Assembly (NCBI GenBank): GCA_902611605.1
Contig: CACMAH010000006.1
Location: 1-64,000, forward strand
Source: an uncultured Alphaproteobacteria bacterium
GTDB taxonomy: Bacteria; Pseudomonadota; Alphaproteobacteria; Rhodobacterales; Rhodobacteraceae
Reading direction: 5' to 3'
Length of the DNA: 64,000 nt
The notes beneath the pieces are model-generated. The model had not been told where the DNA came from, did no database searches, and saw nothing but the letters and a program-made list of their open reading frames with translations. The position numbers were made by a program, and so were the translations under genes. Of the stretch, positions 1-8,696 are shown in pieces (position 1 is the stretch's first letter; the number at the start of each line of letters is the position of its first letter).

Positions 1-2
1 GA

Positions 3-71
3 ATAAATCTTAAACAAAAAATTGATGATACACTGATTAAACTTTCATCACCTGATTTCTCTAGATACTAA
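3..71 (+). CDS. C-terminal tail of an upstream gene (partial)
   Basis: An open frame enters from the left edge and stops with TAA at 69-71, giving 22 residues ending in LSSPDFSRY. The next gene starts 58 bases later on the same strand. Nothing diagnostic of a family is left, so no function is proposed. It could also be a chance open frame. Confidence 0.35.
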   Translation: MNLKQKIDDTLIKLSSPDFSRY

Positions 72-129
72 AATAAATTTCTGATATTGATAACTTTAAT
101 AACTAGTTACATATTAGGAATATCAAAAT

Positions 130-990
130 TTGATCTATAAAAATAAAAAAGACTGGGAGACTAGTACCAATAAAAGAGTTTCTTTACTTGGAATGTCTGG
201 TCTTGGAAAAACAAAATTATCAAACATGTTACAATCAACATTTAGTTGGTTTCATTACTCTGTTGATTACAGAATCGGAACTAGATATCTTGATGAGCAT
301 ATTGTTGATAATTTCAAACAAGAGGCTATGAAAAACGTTTTTTTGAGAGATTTACTTCTCTCCGACAGTATTTATATATCCTCAAACTTAAATTTTAACA
401 ATCTTTCACCTCTTTCTACATATTTAGGAAAACCTGGAAGCGAAGATCTTGGTGGAATTGATTTTAACCTTTATAAAAAGAGACAAAAACAACATAGAGA
501 AGCTGAAATTTTATCCGTAATGGATACCAATAAATTTATTGAAAAATCAAATAATATTTATGCTTACAAGAACTTCGTATGTGATACTTCAGGATCAATT
601 TGTGAAGTGGTTAATCCAGAAGATCCAAATGACCCTCTATTAACTCACTTGTATAAAAATACGTTAATTATTCTTATAAAAGGAGATAAAAAACATAAAG
701 ATCAACTCATAAAAAGATTTAAAGCCAATCCTAAACCAATTTACTATAATGAAAACTTCCTTAATGAAAAGTGGTCTAATTTTAAAAATATTAATAATGT
801 CAATAATAAAAATGTTGATCCCAATAAGTTTATTTTATATTGCTTCGAAGATTTATTAGATCACAGGATACCAATTTATGATTCAATTGCAAAAAATTGG
901 GGTATCACTATTAATGCTGATGATATTTCAAAGGTCAAAAATGAAAAAGATTTCATCAATTTAGTCTCAAATTATCTAAATATTTTATAA
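130..990 (+). CDS. P-loop ATPase/kinase-like protein paired with metA
   Basis: A 286-residue protein with a clear Walker A motif, GMSGLGKT, at residues 21-28, and a hydrophobic strand ending in Asp (FVCDTSG, about residue 152) that could serve as Walker B. There is no signal peptide or membrane segment, so it is probably cytosolic. The frame is closed by a TAG at 115-117, and TTG at 130 is the first usable start. It lies 11 bases ahead of metA on the same strand, so the two are probably co-transcribed. I do not recognise a characterised family. It resembles proteins annotated simply as ATPase in alphaproteobacteria. A nucleotide-dependent role linked to methionine synthesis is only a guess from context. 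Confidence 0.7.
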   Translation: MIYKNKKDWETSTNKRVSLLGMSGLGKTKLSNMLQSTFSWFHYSVDYRIGTRYLDEHIVDNFKQEAMKNVFLRDLLLSDSIYISSNLNFNNLSPLSTYLGKPGSEDLGGIDFNLYKKRQKQHREAEILSVMDTNKFIEKSNNIYAYKNFVCDTSGSICEVVNPEDPNDPLLTHLYKNTLIILIKGDKKHKDQLIKRFKANPKPIYYNENFLNEKWSNFKNINNVNNKNVDPNKFILYCFEDLLDHRIPIYDSIAKNWGITINADDISKVKNEKDFINLVSNYLNIL

Positions 991-1001
991 GAGTAAGAAA
1001 T

Positions 1002-1928
1002 TTGCCCATTAGATTACCAGCCAATTTACCAGCTTTTAAAATACTTTCTGAAGAAGGTGTTATGATGATGTCTGAAGATAGTGCTGAAAGACAAGATATT
1101 AGACCACTTGAAATAGCATTATTAAATTTAATGCCCGAAAAAGAAAAAACAGAGAGACAATTTGCAAGATTAATTGGATCTACCCCACTACAAGTAAAAC
1201 TTACTTTAGTTAAAATAACAAATCATAAACCCAAAAATACTTCTCCAGAATATCTTACGAAATTTTATAAAGCATTTAAGGATATAAAAAATAAGAAGTT
1301 TGATGGTTTTATAATTACAGGAGCACCTATTGAAAAACTTGATTTTAACGATGTAATTTATTGGGAAGAGCTATGTCAAATTATGGATTGGACAATAACT
1401 AATGTACATTCTGTATTTTCTATTTGTTGGGGTGCAATGGCAATGCTTTATCACCGATTTGGTATAAATAAAGAAATCCTAACAGAGAAAGCGTCTGGTT
1501 GTTTTAGACATGAGAATTTAAAACCTAATTCTCCATATTTAAGAGGAGTTTCAGATGATATAATTATACCAACAAGCCGATGGACTAAAATAAATTCATC
1601 AGACCTTTTAAGTAAATCTGAACTAAAAATTTTACTTGATTCAAAAAAAATGGGCGCATGTCTAATTGAAGAAAATAGTAATAAAACTTTATATATGTTA
1701 AATCATATTGAATATGAAACAAATTCATTAAAAGAAGAATACTTAAGAGATTTAAAAAACAATGAAAATACTCAAATACCATATAATTATTTTGAAGATA
1801 ATAATCCAAAATTTCGACCTATAAATAAATGGAGGAGCCATGCACACCTATTATTTGGCAACTGGGTTAATCAAATTTATCAGGAAACGCCTTTCAATAT
1901 AGAAAAAATTGGAATAAATAAATTTTAA
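1002..1928 (+). CDS. metA: Homoserine O-acetyltransferase, MetA family
   Basis: Aligns by eye along its 308 residues with MetA, which acylates homoserine as the first committed step of methionine synthesis. The family opening MPIRLPANLP, the catalytic Cys142 (FSICWGA) and the His235/Glu237 pair (NHIEYE) are present. Residue 111 is Glu (TGAPIEKLDF). In this family Glu111 goes with acetyl-CoA use and Gly111 with succinyl-CoA use, so I call it an acetyltransferase despite the historical succinyltransferase name. The start is TTG, fixed by the conserved N-terminus. It follows the P-loop gene in an apparent operon. The acyl-donor call is inference from one residue. Confidence 0.93.
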   Translation: MPIRLPANLPAFKILSEEGVMMMSEDSAERQDIRPLEIALLNLMPEKEKTERQFARLIGSTPLQVKLTLVKITNHKPKNTSPEYLTKFYKAFKDIKNKKFDGFIITGAPIEKLDFNDVIYWEELCQIMDWTITNVHSVFSICWGAMAMLYHRFGINKEILTEKASGCFRHENLKPNSPYLRGVSDDIIIPTSRWTKINSSDLLSKSELKILLDSKKMGACLIEENSNKTLYMLNHIEYETNSLKEEYLRDLKNNENTQIPYNYFEDNNPKFRPINKWRSHAHLLFGNWVNQIYQETPFNIEKIGINKF

Positions 1929-2045
1929 ATCTAGCCTATTTACAATTATAAAACTCTAATATTTTTGTTTTTTGGGTCGATTAGTTATAGAGAAATATAA
2001 TATTAATTAGATTAAACTATTTTTAAAAAAATATGAGACCACTAA

Positions 2046-2891
2046 ATGCGTTATGAACTTAATAGAATACCTCAATTTTATGTGACCGCACCACAAAAGT
2101 GTCCATATATTAAAGGTAAGATTGAAAGGAAATTATTTACCGCATTATATGGAAGAAATTCTGTTAATTTAAATGATGAACTATCATTACAAGGATTTAG
2201 AAGATCTCAAAAAGTTTTATACCGCCCTTTATGTTCTAATTGTTCAGCATGTCTTTCAATAAGAATTAAAGTTAATGAATTTTACTACTCTAAATCTCAA
2301 AAAAGAGTTTTAAATAAAAACAAAAAGCTTATACGTGTTAAAAAAAAACCAGAAGCTACCGATGAACAATATGAAATTTTTAAAAAATATCTTAACTGCA
2401 GGCACCTAAATGGTGGAATGAGTGATATGGATGCCCATGAATTTTCTTCAATGATTGAAGAAACAAATGTCGATAGCGAAATATTTGAATATTGGGAACT
2501 TAAAAAAGATAAAAAAAAACAACTTGTTGCAGTATGCTTAACAGATAAAAATAAGGATGGATTATCAATGGTCTATTCTTTTTATGATCCAAAGTATAAC
2601 TCACAAAGTCTAGGAAAATTTATGATATTAGATCACATAAATTTAACAATAAGTAGTAATTTAGATTATTTATATTTAGGCTATTGGATTAAAGATAACT
2701 CTAAAATGGGATATAAATCTAATTATTTTCCAGCAGAGGTTTTTTATAAAAATCAGTGGAAAGAAATAAATGAAAAAAATATTAATTCTTTTGATTTAAA
2801 TTCTAGCCAAAAATTTCCTAAATTACACAAAGATAACTCAAATCTCGAGAGTATCATTCAACTTCCACGTTTTTCTCAGGATCCAGACTAG
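2046..2891 (+). CDS. bpt: Aspartate/glutamate leucyltransferase (Bpt)
   Basis: Bpt transfers leucine from Leu-tRNA to proteins with N-terminal Asp or Glu, marking them for ClpS/ClpAP degradation (bacterial N-end rule, cytosol). The family N-terminus is clear: FYVTAPQKCPYIKG, the GFRRSQ block, then the cysteine cluster YRPLCSNCSACLSIRI. The GNAT-like C-terminal half includes SFYDP and LGYWIKDNSKMGYK. At 281 residues it is somewhat longer than the usual 240-255, through a C-terminal tail. It converges on the TRAP operon with only 10 bases between stop codons. Confidence 0.92.
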   Translation: MRYELNRIPQFYVTAPQKCPYIKGKIERKLFTALYGRNSVNLNDELSLQGFRRSQKVLYRPLCSNCSACLSIRIKVNEFYYSKSQKRVLNKNKKLIRVKKKPEATDEQYEIFKKYLNCRHLNGGMSDMDAHEFSSMIEETNVDSEIFEYWELKKDKKKQLVAVCLTDKNKDGLSMVYSFYDPKYNSQSLGKFMILDHINLTISSNLDYLYLGYWIKDNSKMGYKSNYFPAEVFYKNQWKEINEKNINSFDLNSSQKFPKLHKDNSNLESIIQLPRFSQDPD

Positions 2892-2901
2892 AAATAATGA
2901 A

Positions 2902-5900
2902 CTAGTTATCTGGTAAAAGATCTGGTAAAAAAGTAACGATTTGAGGAAAAAACCACAGTATAGTAAGTCCAATAATTTGTATTATAACAAAAGGAAATAT
3001 TCCTCTATATATATCCAAAGTAGATATATTTTTTGGTGCAACACCTCTTAAATAAAATAAAGCAAAACCAAAAGGTGGAGTTATAAAAGATGTTTGTAAA
3101 TTTACTGCGATTAAAATAGTAATCCATTCTGGAGGCATTATAGCTGGATCTGCTGCATAAACTACGGGGCCAACTATTGGAATGACTATAAAAATTATTT
3201 CAATAAAGTCTAAAACAAATCCTAAAAAAAATAATACAACCATTACTACTAATAAAAGTACTCTGGGATCTTCAAAACTTCGTAAAAAATGTTCAATATA
3301 TTCTTCACCACCAAAAGAACGTAAAGTAAGTGCTAATAACTGAGACCCAATTAAAATAGCAAAAACCATTACAGAAACTTTAGCAGTTTCTTGTAAAATA
3401 CTAGGTAAAAGACGGTCCTTAGAAAGCAACCATGACTTTACACTACTGTATAAACCGTCTGGAGTTTTTTCAAGAACTCCATCTGATCTTGCAGTTAATA
3501 AAATAATTAATGCATAAAATATCCCCAACATTGAAATTATATAGGTTATTACAGCTATATTTGTAGCAACCGTTCTACCAAACCCTATTAATTCGTCATC
3601 ATCTAAAAAATTCCATTTTATTGTTAACATTAAAATTATTGATAATGTTGTTAAAAGCAAAAATTGACGACCAGATTTGTTATTTAATGGTCCTAGTTGA
3701 GTTTCAGTACTAAGAAGTTTTATCGCTGCAAGTAGTAATGCTCCTCCTGCACCAAGGGCAGCAGCTGGTGTAGGATTAGTAACTCCTCCAAAAATAGAAC
3801 CTAATACAGCAATTATTAATACCACAGGTGGCACAACTACCCTAATTACTTCAATTTTTAGTAGAAAATGAATTGATTGCTTTAAACCATAGAACAGAAA
3901 AATGAATGGAAAAAAATAATAGAATACTCTTGTCCATGGTGGTGTTTCAGCACCAACATAAAAAATAGCCATAAACAGAGTAAATAAAACTCCAAAAATA
4001 CCAATATATATTGATATTTTTGATCTTATGTCAGCTAGAGGAAGAGAGCCAATAAGTGCTAAGGAACAAATTAAACAAAATACTGCTAATGAAGTACTTA
4101 TAAGGGGTGTTTTATAATTATCAAGACTTGAATTTAGATAAGAACCCAATTCTTTTAAAGCTATCCCATCCCCTAAATCTTTATATGCTAACCTTATAAG
4201 ATTTGCTGCTTCATCTTCAACTGGCAAACTTATATCAAAATTTACTTCTCCATTAGATACTGCTCGTACAGCCCTTTCGTAACTAAAAGAAGATGCCATT
4301 AGGGCATCTTTATCTAAAATTTGCTTTGCTGGTTCTAAAGCTCTTTTTAATTTTGACCCTGTAGGCATTTTTCTTATGTTTTTTACTAAATCTTTTAAAT
4401 CAATAGAATTTTTTATATTTAACAAGTTTTCATTAAATGAAGTTATGAAATCATTTGGTAAAAAATCAGCATAATATGAAGTTAACTCCTCTGAAACTCT
4501 TATTACATCTTTCTTTCTTGTTTCGAATTCTTGAAATTTTTGATCATCATCAAAGGACTTAAAATTTTTCCTTCTTGATTTTGATAAAACTTCATTATAA
4601 TTATTTTCGGCAATTAAGAATGGAGAAAAATCAAAAGTTTCTAAGGCAGTTCTTGCTAATTTTTGTATTTCAGTTCCAGTTGGTGCATTTGATACTGCTT
4701 CTGCTAATTCTGATACAGAATTTGCATTTTCAGCAACTGAAAGCATTAAGAGAAATTCGCTTGCTCTCTCTTCTCCTAACATTGCCTTTATTGCATTAGA
4801 AAATCTACTTAAGCCAACCAGCAGATCATTTTTCCTTGTTTCAAATTCATTAGTTCTTAATGTTTTAATAATATCATCTGAATTTGTTTCATTTAAAATT
4901 ACTTCCCAATCTTCTCTTAACCGAGAAGGTACATCTTTATTTCTTGATTTTAAAAGAACGAATTCTCTTAAGGTTTCAAAATCATCCTGATTAATAGATT
5001 TATTTGGCTTTGCATCTTGGATACGTTCAAAAAGTGCTTGAAAACTAGAAAATTTGAGCGCATCTTCAGGTTTTTGTTGCGTCCCGATTATATTCAAAGA
5101 GGTTGAAAGAAAAAAGATTATAAACAAACTTAAAATTGATAATGTGACAAAATTAAAAAGTTTTTTCAAAGAAGACTTATTTTTTTTATTTTCATTATTA
5201 TTATCTTTTCCTATTGGGGGAGCCAGTTTTGGATTATAAAGTGCAATTCCAAATGCATAAGCTGCATATAATAGCGCTAAAACAATACCGGGAATAAAAG
5301 CTGCTTTAAAAAGTGTCCCTGTTGAAATCGCAATATCGCTCCCCAATAATTCAGGCAAAGGTATATTTAGAGCTTCAGACCTTGCTTTCTGAGCTTTTGA
5401 ATAAATATCACCTACCATTGCACCCAATAAAACTAGAACAATAGAAGGTGGAATAACTTGGCCAAGTGTGCCCGAAGTTGCTATTACACCTGTAGCAAGT
5501 GGTTTAGAATATCCAGCTTTTAACATAGTCGGCAAAGATATTAACCCCATTGTCACAACAGTTGCGCCAACTATACCGGTAGAAGCTGCTAATAATGCCC
5601 CTACAGCAACTACTGAAACAGCTAAACCACCAGGTGCACCACCAAAAAGCTTACCCATTGAGGTTAGTAGTTCTTCAGCAATTTTGGACCTTTCTAGAGC
5701 AATTCCCATTAATACAAATAATGGCACTGCTAAAAGTGTATCATTTTGATTTTCACCAAATGCCCTGATATAGGTATTAGAACCCCACTGTGCCAGTGTT
5801 CTCGTACCTTCTATCCAGGCATTAACATCTTCAATAGCTAGGCCTATATGATTATTTAATACAGGTACAAACTGCCCTTGTTCATTTTCTACTAAAAGTA

Positions 5901-6054
5901 ATCCCCATTCATTTAATAATGCAATTATAGCAAAACTAACAACTGCAGCTCCAGAAAGACCAAATGCTACAGGATAGCCGGAGAGAATTGATAAAAATAA
6001 AGTCGAAAAAACTATAATTAGACTTAATTCAACACCATCTAAACCAAAAAGCAT
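2902..6054 (-). CDS. dctM: TRAP transporter large permease (DctM) with large internal insertion
   Basis: This is the inner-membrane channel subunit of a TRAP transporter, which couples ion gradients to uptake of a ligand delivered by DctP. The N-terminal third is typical DctM: hydrophobic helices, VPLFVLMGIALE and SGTLGQVIPPSIVLVLLGAMVGD. The second half resumes with GSIFGGVTNPTPAAALGAGG near residue 760 and ends with NLQTSFITPPFGFALFYLRG. Between them, after an extra hydrophobic helix (about residues 300-322), sits a hydrophilic, helix-rich stretch of roughly 330 residues, followed by further helices from about 655. At 1050 residues it is about twice the usual 430-600. The frame is uninterrupted, so this is an insertion or enlarged subfamily, not an assembly artefact. 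Third gene of dctPQM. Confidence 0.93.
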   Translation of the reverse strand: MLFGLDGVELSLIIVFSTLFLSILSGYPVAFGLSGAAVVSFAIIALLNEWGLLLVENEQGQFVPVLNNHIGLAIEDVNAWIEGTRTLAQWGSNTYIRAFGENQNDTLLAVPLFVLMGIALERSKIAEELLTSMGKLFGGAPGGLAVSVVAVGALLAASTGIVGATVVTMGLISLPTMLKAGYSKPLATGVIATSGTLGQVIPPSIVLVLLGAMVGDIYSKAQKARSEALNIPLPELLGSDIAISTGTLFKAAFIPGIVLALLYAAYAFGIALYNPKLAPPIGKDNNNENKKNKSSLKKLFNFVTLSILSLFIIFFLSTSLNIIGTQQKPEDALKFSSFQALFERIQDAKPNKSINQDDFETLREFVLLKSRNKDVPSRLREDWEVILNETNSDDIIKTLRTNEFETRKNDLLVGLSRFSNAIKAMLGEERASEFLLMLSVAENANSVSELAEAVSNAPTGTEIQKLARTALETFDFSPFLIAENNYNEVLSKSRRKNFKSFDDDQKFQEFETRKKDVIRVSEELTSYYADFLPNDFITSFNENLLNIKNSIDLKDLVKNIRKMPTGSKLKRALEPAKQILDKDALMASSFSYERAVRAVSNGEVNFDISLPVEDEAANLIRLAYKDLGDGIALKELGSYLNSSLDNYKTPLISTSLAVFCLICSLALIGSLPLADIRSKISIYIGIFGVLFTLFMAIFYVGAETPPWTRVFYYFFPFIFLFYGLKQSIHFLLKIEVIRVVVPPVVLIIAVLGSIFGGVTNPTPAAALGAGGALLLAAIKLLSTETQLGPLNNKSGRQFLLLTTLSIILMLTIKWNFLDDDELIGFGRTVATNIAVITYIISMLGIFYALIILLTARSDGVLEKTPDGLYSSVKSWLLSKDRLLPSILQETAKVSVMVFAILIGSQLLALTLRSFGGEEYIEHFLRSFEDPRVLLLVVMVVLFFLGFVLDFIEIIFIVIPIVGPVVYAADPAIMPPEWITILIAVNLQTSFITPPFGFALFYLRGVAPKNISTLDIYRGIFPFVIIQIIGLTILWFFPQIVTFLPDLLPDN

Positions 6055-6096
6055 TTTTCACCTAATTATTCAAAATATTAAATTTATAAACCATGA

Positions 6097-7191
6097 CTAC
6101 TTGTCCTTACTGTCTCTAGAAGTGAATTTATCAGTACTTTCCAATAAAAAGCTTACTCCCTGTAAAAACATGAGGGCAGCTAATACCAAAAGTAAAAAGA
6201 AATACAATGGGACGCCTGTAAATGTTTCACCAGTAGATACTGTCCAATTCCAACCCTTAAAACTAGAGGCACCAGAAATTCTACCTATTACATCTCTACC
6301 AGTCATCAAAGTGGTAAGGTGATTGAAATTTGTTACTGTCATTATTTTATTTATAGCTAAATGCCAACTTAACCACCATAATGCTGCCATAGATGGTAAT
6401 AAAAAAACAACAGTACCAATAATATCTAATAGGGCTTTTTTCTTTTTTCCTAATGCACTGTAAACTAGATCAACTCTTACATGACCACCTTCAACAAAAG
6501 TAAAAGCACATGCAAAAGCTATAATTATGGCATTAAAAAACATCAATTCAGTAGCAAACCAAGGCATAGTTATTACATCAGAATCTGGCAGGATATTTAT
6601 CCCAAAAAATGCCAACGGAAATCCGTTAGCTCTAAATACTTGCTGTAGAAAAATTATCATTATTTGCATGATGGCCATAATCAATGCAAACCATGAAGCT
6701 ATCTTTCCTAAATTAGTATTAAATTGATTAATTGCCTTATAGCTATATCGCCAAACAGATTTAAAAAAAAATCCACCTATCCAAACTACCAAAACTGCAG
6801 CAAGCACCATAAACAAAAATTCAGAAGATTTTCCAAACATTGCAAAATCTATACTAAATCGGTCTAAAGGATAATCAGGTGAAGCGGCTTTAGCTGAAAC
6901 ATAATCTAAAAAGAGATCTTTATTATTTAAAACATTATCATTTTTTGAATTTTCTAAGATAATTGGGGCTTCAAGTTTTATATTAGCTACCCCTTTAAGC
7001 TCATTATTAAAATCTTTTAATAAACCATTATTTTTCAACTCTGCTTCTATTGAAACTAACGTAGGCCTTGCAATTTCAGCTTTAGAAGTTGCAGAAAACA
7101 ATTCAAACAACCACAATAATAGTCTTGGAATAGCCAAGATTATGTCAAGAAGACCATTAAGTAAGGAAACTAGTATTTGAATAAAACTCAT
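6097..7191 (-). CDS. dctQ: TRAP transporter small permease (DctQ), enlarged
   Basis: The small membrane subunit that pairs with DctM. The four-helix DctQ core lies in the C-terminal two thirds: FLFMVLAAVLVVWIGGFFF, SWFALIMAIMQIMIIF, a segment around MFFNAIIIAFACAFTFVEGGHVRVD (EGGHVRVD is a family signature) and a terminal helix. Ahead of it are an extra N-terminal hydrophobic helix (residues about 3-32) and a soluble stretch of about 75 residues. The total of 364 residues far exceeds the usual 160-250. It sits between dctP and dctM, 42 bases from dctM. Its extension and the insertion in DctM may form a shared extra domain, which is inference. Confidence 0.88.
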   Translation of the reverse strand: MSFIQILVSLLNGLLDIILAIPRLLLWLFELFSATSKAEIARPTLVSIEAELKNNGLLKDFNNELKGVANIKLEAPIILENSKNDNVLNNKDLFLDYVSAKAASPDYPLDRFSIDFAMFGKSSEFLFMVLAAVLVVWIGGFFFKSVWRYSYKAINQFNTNLGKIASWFALIMAIMQIMIIFLQQVFRANGFPLAFFGINILPDSDVITMPWFATELMFFNAIIIAFACAFTFVEGGHVRVDLVYSALGKKKKALLDIIGTVVFLLPSMAALWWLSWHLAINKIMTVTNFNHLTTLMTGRDVIGRISGASSFKGWNWTVSTGETFTGVPLYFFLLLVLAALMFLQGVSFLLESTDKFTSRDSKDK

Positions 7192-7245
7192 AAGGTTGTT
7201 TACCTAAAATTGATATTACTTGAGAAAATTCAAAATTATAATACG

Positions 7246-7278
7246 AAGCTCAGCAAAATAATATATTTTGCTGAGCTT
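7246..7278 (-). terminator. Intercistronic hairpin between dctP and dctQ
   Basis: A perfect 15-bp inverted repeat (arm AAGCTCAGCAAAATA) with a 3-base loop lies 27 bases after the dctP stop. On the transcribed strand it is followed by a mixed AU stretch, not a clean U tract. Such hairpins after binding-protein genes commonly protect the upstream mRNA or stop part of the transcription, giving more binding protein than permease. That role is inferred. Confidence 0.6.
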
Positions 7279-7304
7279 TACAATTTATTTGTTGCTATTG
7301 TGGC

Positions 7305-8390
7305 TTAACCACCCATAACTCTGTCACGCTGTGTCATGTAGGCACCTGCAGATTTTGATATCCATCCAGAAGAAGCACGCATTGACTTCATAGCTGATTC
7401 ATATGTTCTTTTAAACAAATCATCATCCATGTTTTCTTCAAAAACTTCCATTGCACCCTTACCAAAAGCATCCCACACATCATTAGGAAATTCTAAAGCT
7501 CTAGTACCACCAGCTATAAGTCTTTCTAAAGCAGCACCGTTGTTCGCCAGATATTGTGAGTGAGACCATCTATTAGCTTCACCAGCAGAGACCCTAATCA
7601 TTTCTTTATGACCATCAGATAATCCATCCCAACGATCAAGGTTAACACAGACAGATAAACCTGCTCCAGGCTCATGAAAACCAGCTGTATAATAGATATT
7701 AGTTGCTTCATGAAGTCCCAAGGATTCATCAGATGCTGGACCAATCCATTCGGCACCATCAATAGCTCCTGATTGTAAAGCCTGATAGATTTCTCCACCT
7801 GCCATAGTGATTGATGAAGCACCCATTTTGGAAATAACTTTACCACCAAGACCAGGCATTCTGTATTTAAGACCTTCAAAGTCAGCTGCCGAATTGATTT
7901 CTTTTCCAAACCAACCACCTGCTTGAGTTCCAGTATTCCCAGCTAAAAAGCCTTTAAAACCCATTTCTTCTCCGAGTTCATCCCATAATTCTCTTCCACC
8001 ATTATGAAGAATCCAGTCATCAAGTTCTTGACAAGTCATTCCAAAAGGTACTGCTGTGAAAAAAGCAGTTGTTGGGTTCTGTCCAATGTAATAGTACATA
8101 GCAAAGTGAGCAGCATCAGCAGTCCCTGAAGTCATAGCGTCGAAAGCAGCAGCTGTTCCAGAAACTAGTTCGCCATTAGCTTTAAGATCAATTTCTAAAG
8201 TGCCACCAGAGATAGCATTACAATTATCAGCAAATCGTTGAGCCGCATCATGTACACCAAATGAACCACGTCCCCATGTTGTAACCATTGTTAACTTCTC
8301 TCTACCTTGAGATAAAGATGGTGTAGCCAAAGCTGCGCCACCAGCAATACCAGCCAGTGTAGAGTTAGTTATAAATTTTCTTCTATCCAT
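7305..8390 (-). CDS. dctP: TRAP transporter substrate-binding protein (DctP/TakP-like)
   Basis: The periplasmic ligand-binding subunit, 361 residues. The N-terminus MDRRKFITNSTLAGIAGGAA has a twin-arginine motif followed by a hydrophobic segment and ATPSLS, so export is probably by Tat, common in this subfamily. Family blocks include LKYRMPGLGGKVISKMGAS, the conserved Arg of which usually contacts the ligand carboxylate, and GAIDGAEWIGPASDESLGLH. The latter resembles the TakP group that binds 2-oxo acids, so a small 2-oxo or hydroxy acid is a likely ligand, but the ligand cannot be read from sequence. First gene of the operon, with candidate operator sites just upstream. Confidence 0.93.
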   Translation of the reverse strand: MDRRKFITNSTLAGIAGGAALATPSLSQGREKLTMVTTWGRGSFGVHDAAQRFADNCNAISGGTLEIDLKANGELVSGTAAAFDAMTSGTADAAHFAMYYYIGQNPTTAFFTAVPFGMTCQELDDWILHNGGRELWDELGEEMGFKGFLAGNTGTQAGGWFGKEINSAADFEGLKYRMPGLGGKVISKMGASSITMAGGEIYQALQSGAIDGAEWIGPASDESLGLHEATNIYYTAGFHEPGAGLSVCVNLDRWDGLSDGHKEMIRVSAGEANRWSHSQYLANNGAALERLIAGGTRALEFPNDVWDAFGKGAMEVFEENMDDDLFKRTYESAMKSMRASSGWISKSAGAYMTQRDRVMGG

Positions 8391-8696
8391 TTTAAATTTC
8401 CCTCTCTAAAATTTATAGCATTGTATACTAAGAAAACATCGTATACATTATTTACTATACTTATTTCAAGCTAAAATTGTTTATTATACATTTTAATTGA
8501 AAATATTTGAAATTAAATCCCTTTTATTTTTTAAAATTTTCTTAAAAATTGCTCAATATATAGTTATTTGAAATTATTCGGTGATTTTTTTAGAAAGATT
8601 AATAAAATTTTAATAATAACAACTATTTCAATACTTTAATTAATTATTATTAATGCTATTATATAAAAAACTTTAAAATAAAAATTAGGTATTGAT
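8391..8696. other. Divergent promoter region between dctP and ilvB
   Basis: 306 bases without a gene, very AT-rich. The dctP side holds the two GTATAC elements described separately and a possible minus-strand -10 (TATAAA) just downstream of them. The ilvB side is low-complexity AT sequence. I looked for an ilv leader peptide with a run of Ile/Leu/Val codons and an attenuator hairpin and saw neither. Confidence 0.6.
8423..8446 (-). promoter_or_regulatory. Candidate operator pair (GTATAC repeats) upstream of dctP
   Basis: Two copies of the palindrome GTATAC, in contexts ATTGTATACTA and TCGTATACATT, are separated by 12 bases and lie 33-56 bases before the dctP start. FCD-type GntR repressors commonly bind TTGTATACAA-like sites and often control TRAP operons. 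No GntR gene is in this window, so the regulator is unknown. The nearer copy would fall between -35 and -10 of the best-placed promoter, as expected for repression. Confidence 0.4.

Noticed and set aside
2882-2915. Bulged hairpin at the bpt/dctM convergence
   Set aside because: CCAGACTAG can pair with CTAG...TCTGG, but the stem is interrupted, overlaps both stop codons and has no T tract, so a terminator is not supported.
5468-5749. 93-residue plus-strand frame inside dctM
   Set aside because: Shadow of the opposite strand. It has no ribosome site or domain, as with the other short antisense frames in the track.
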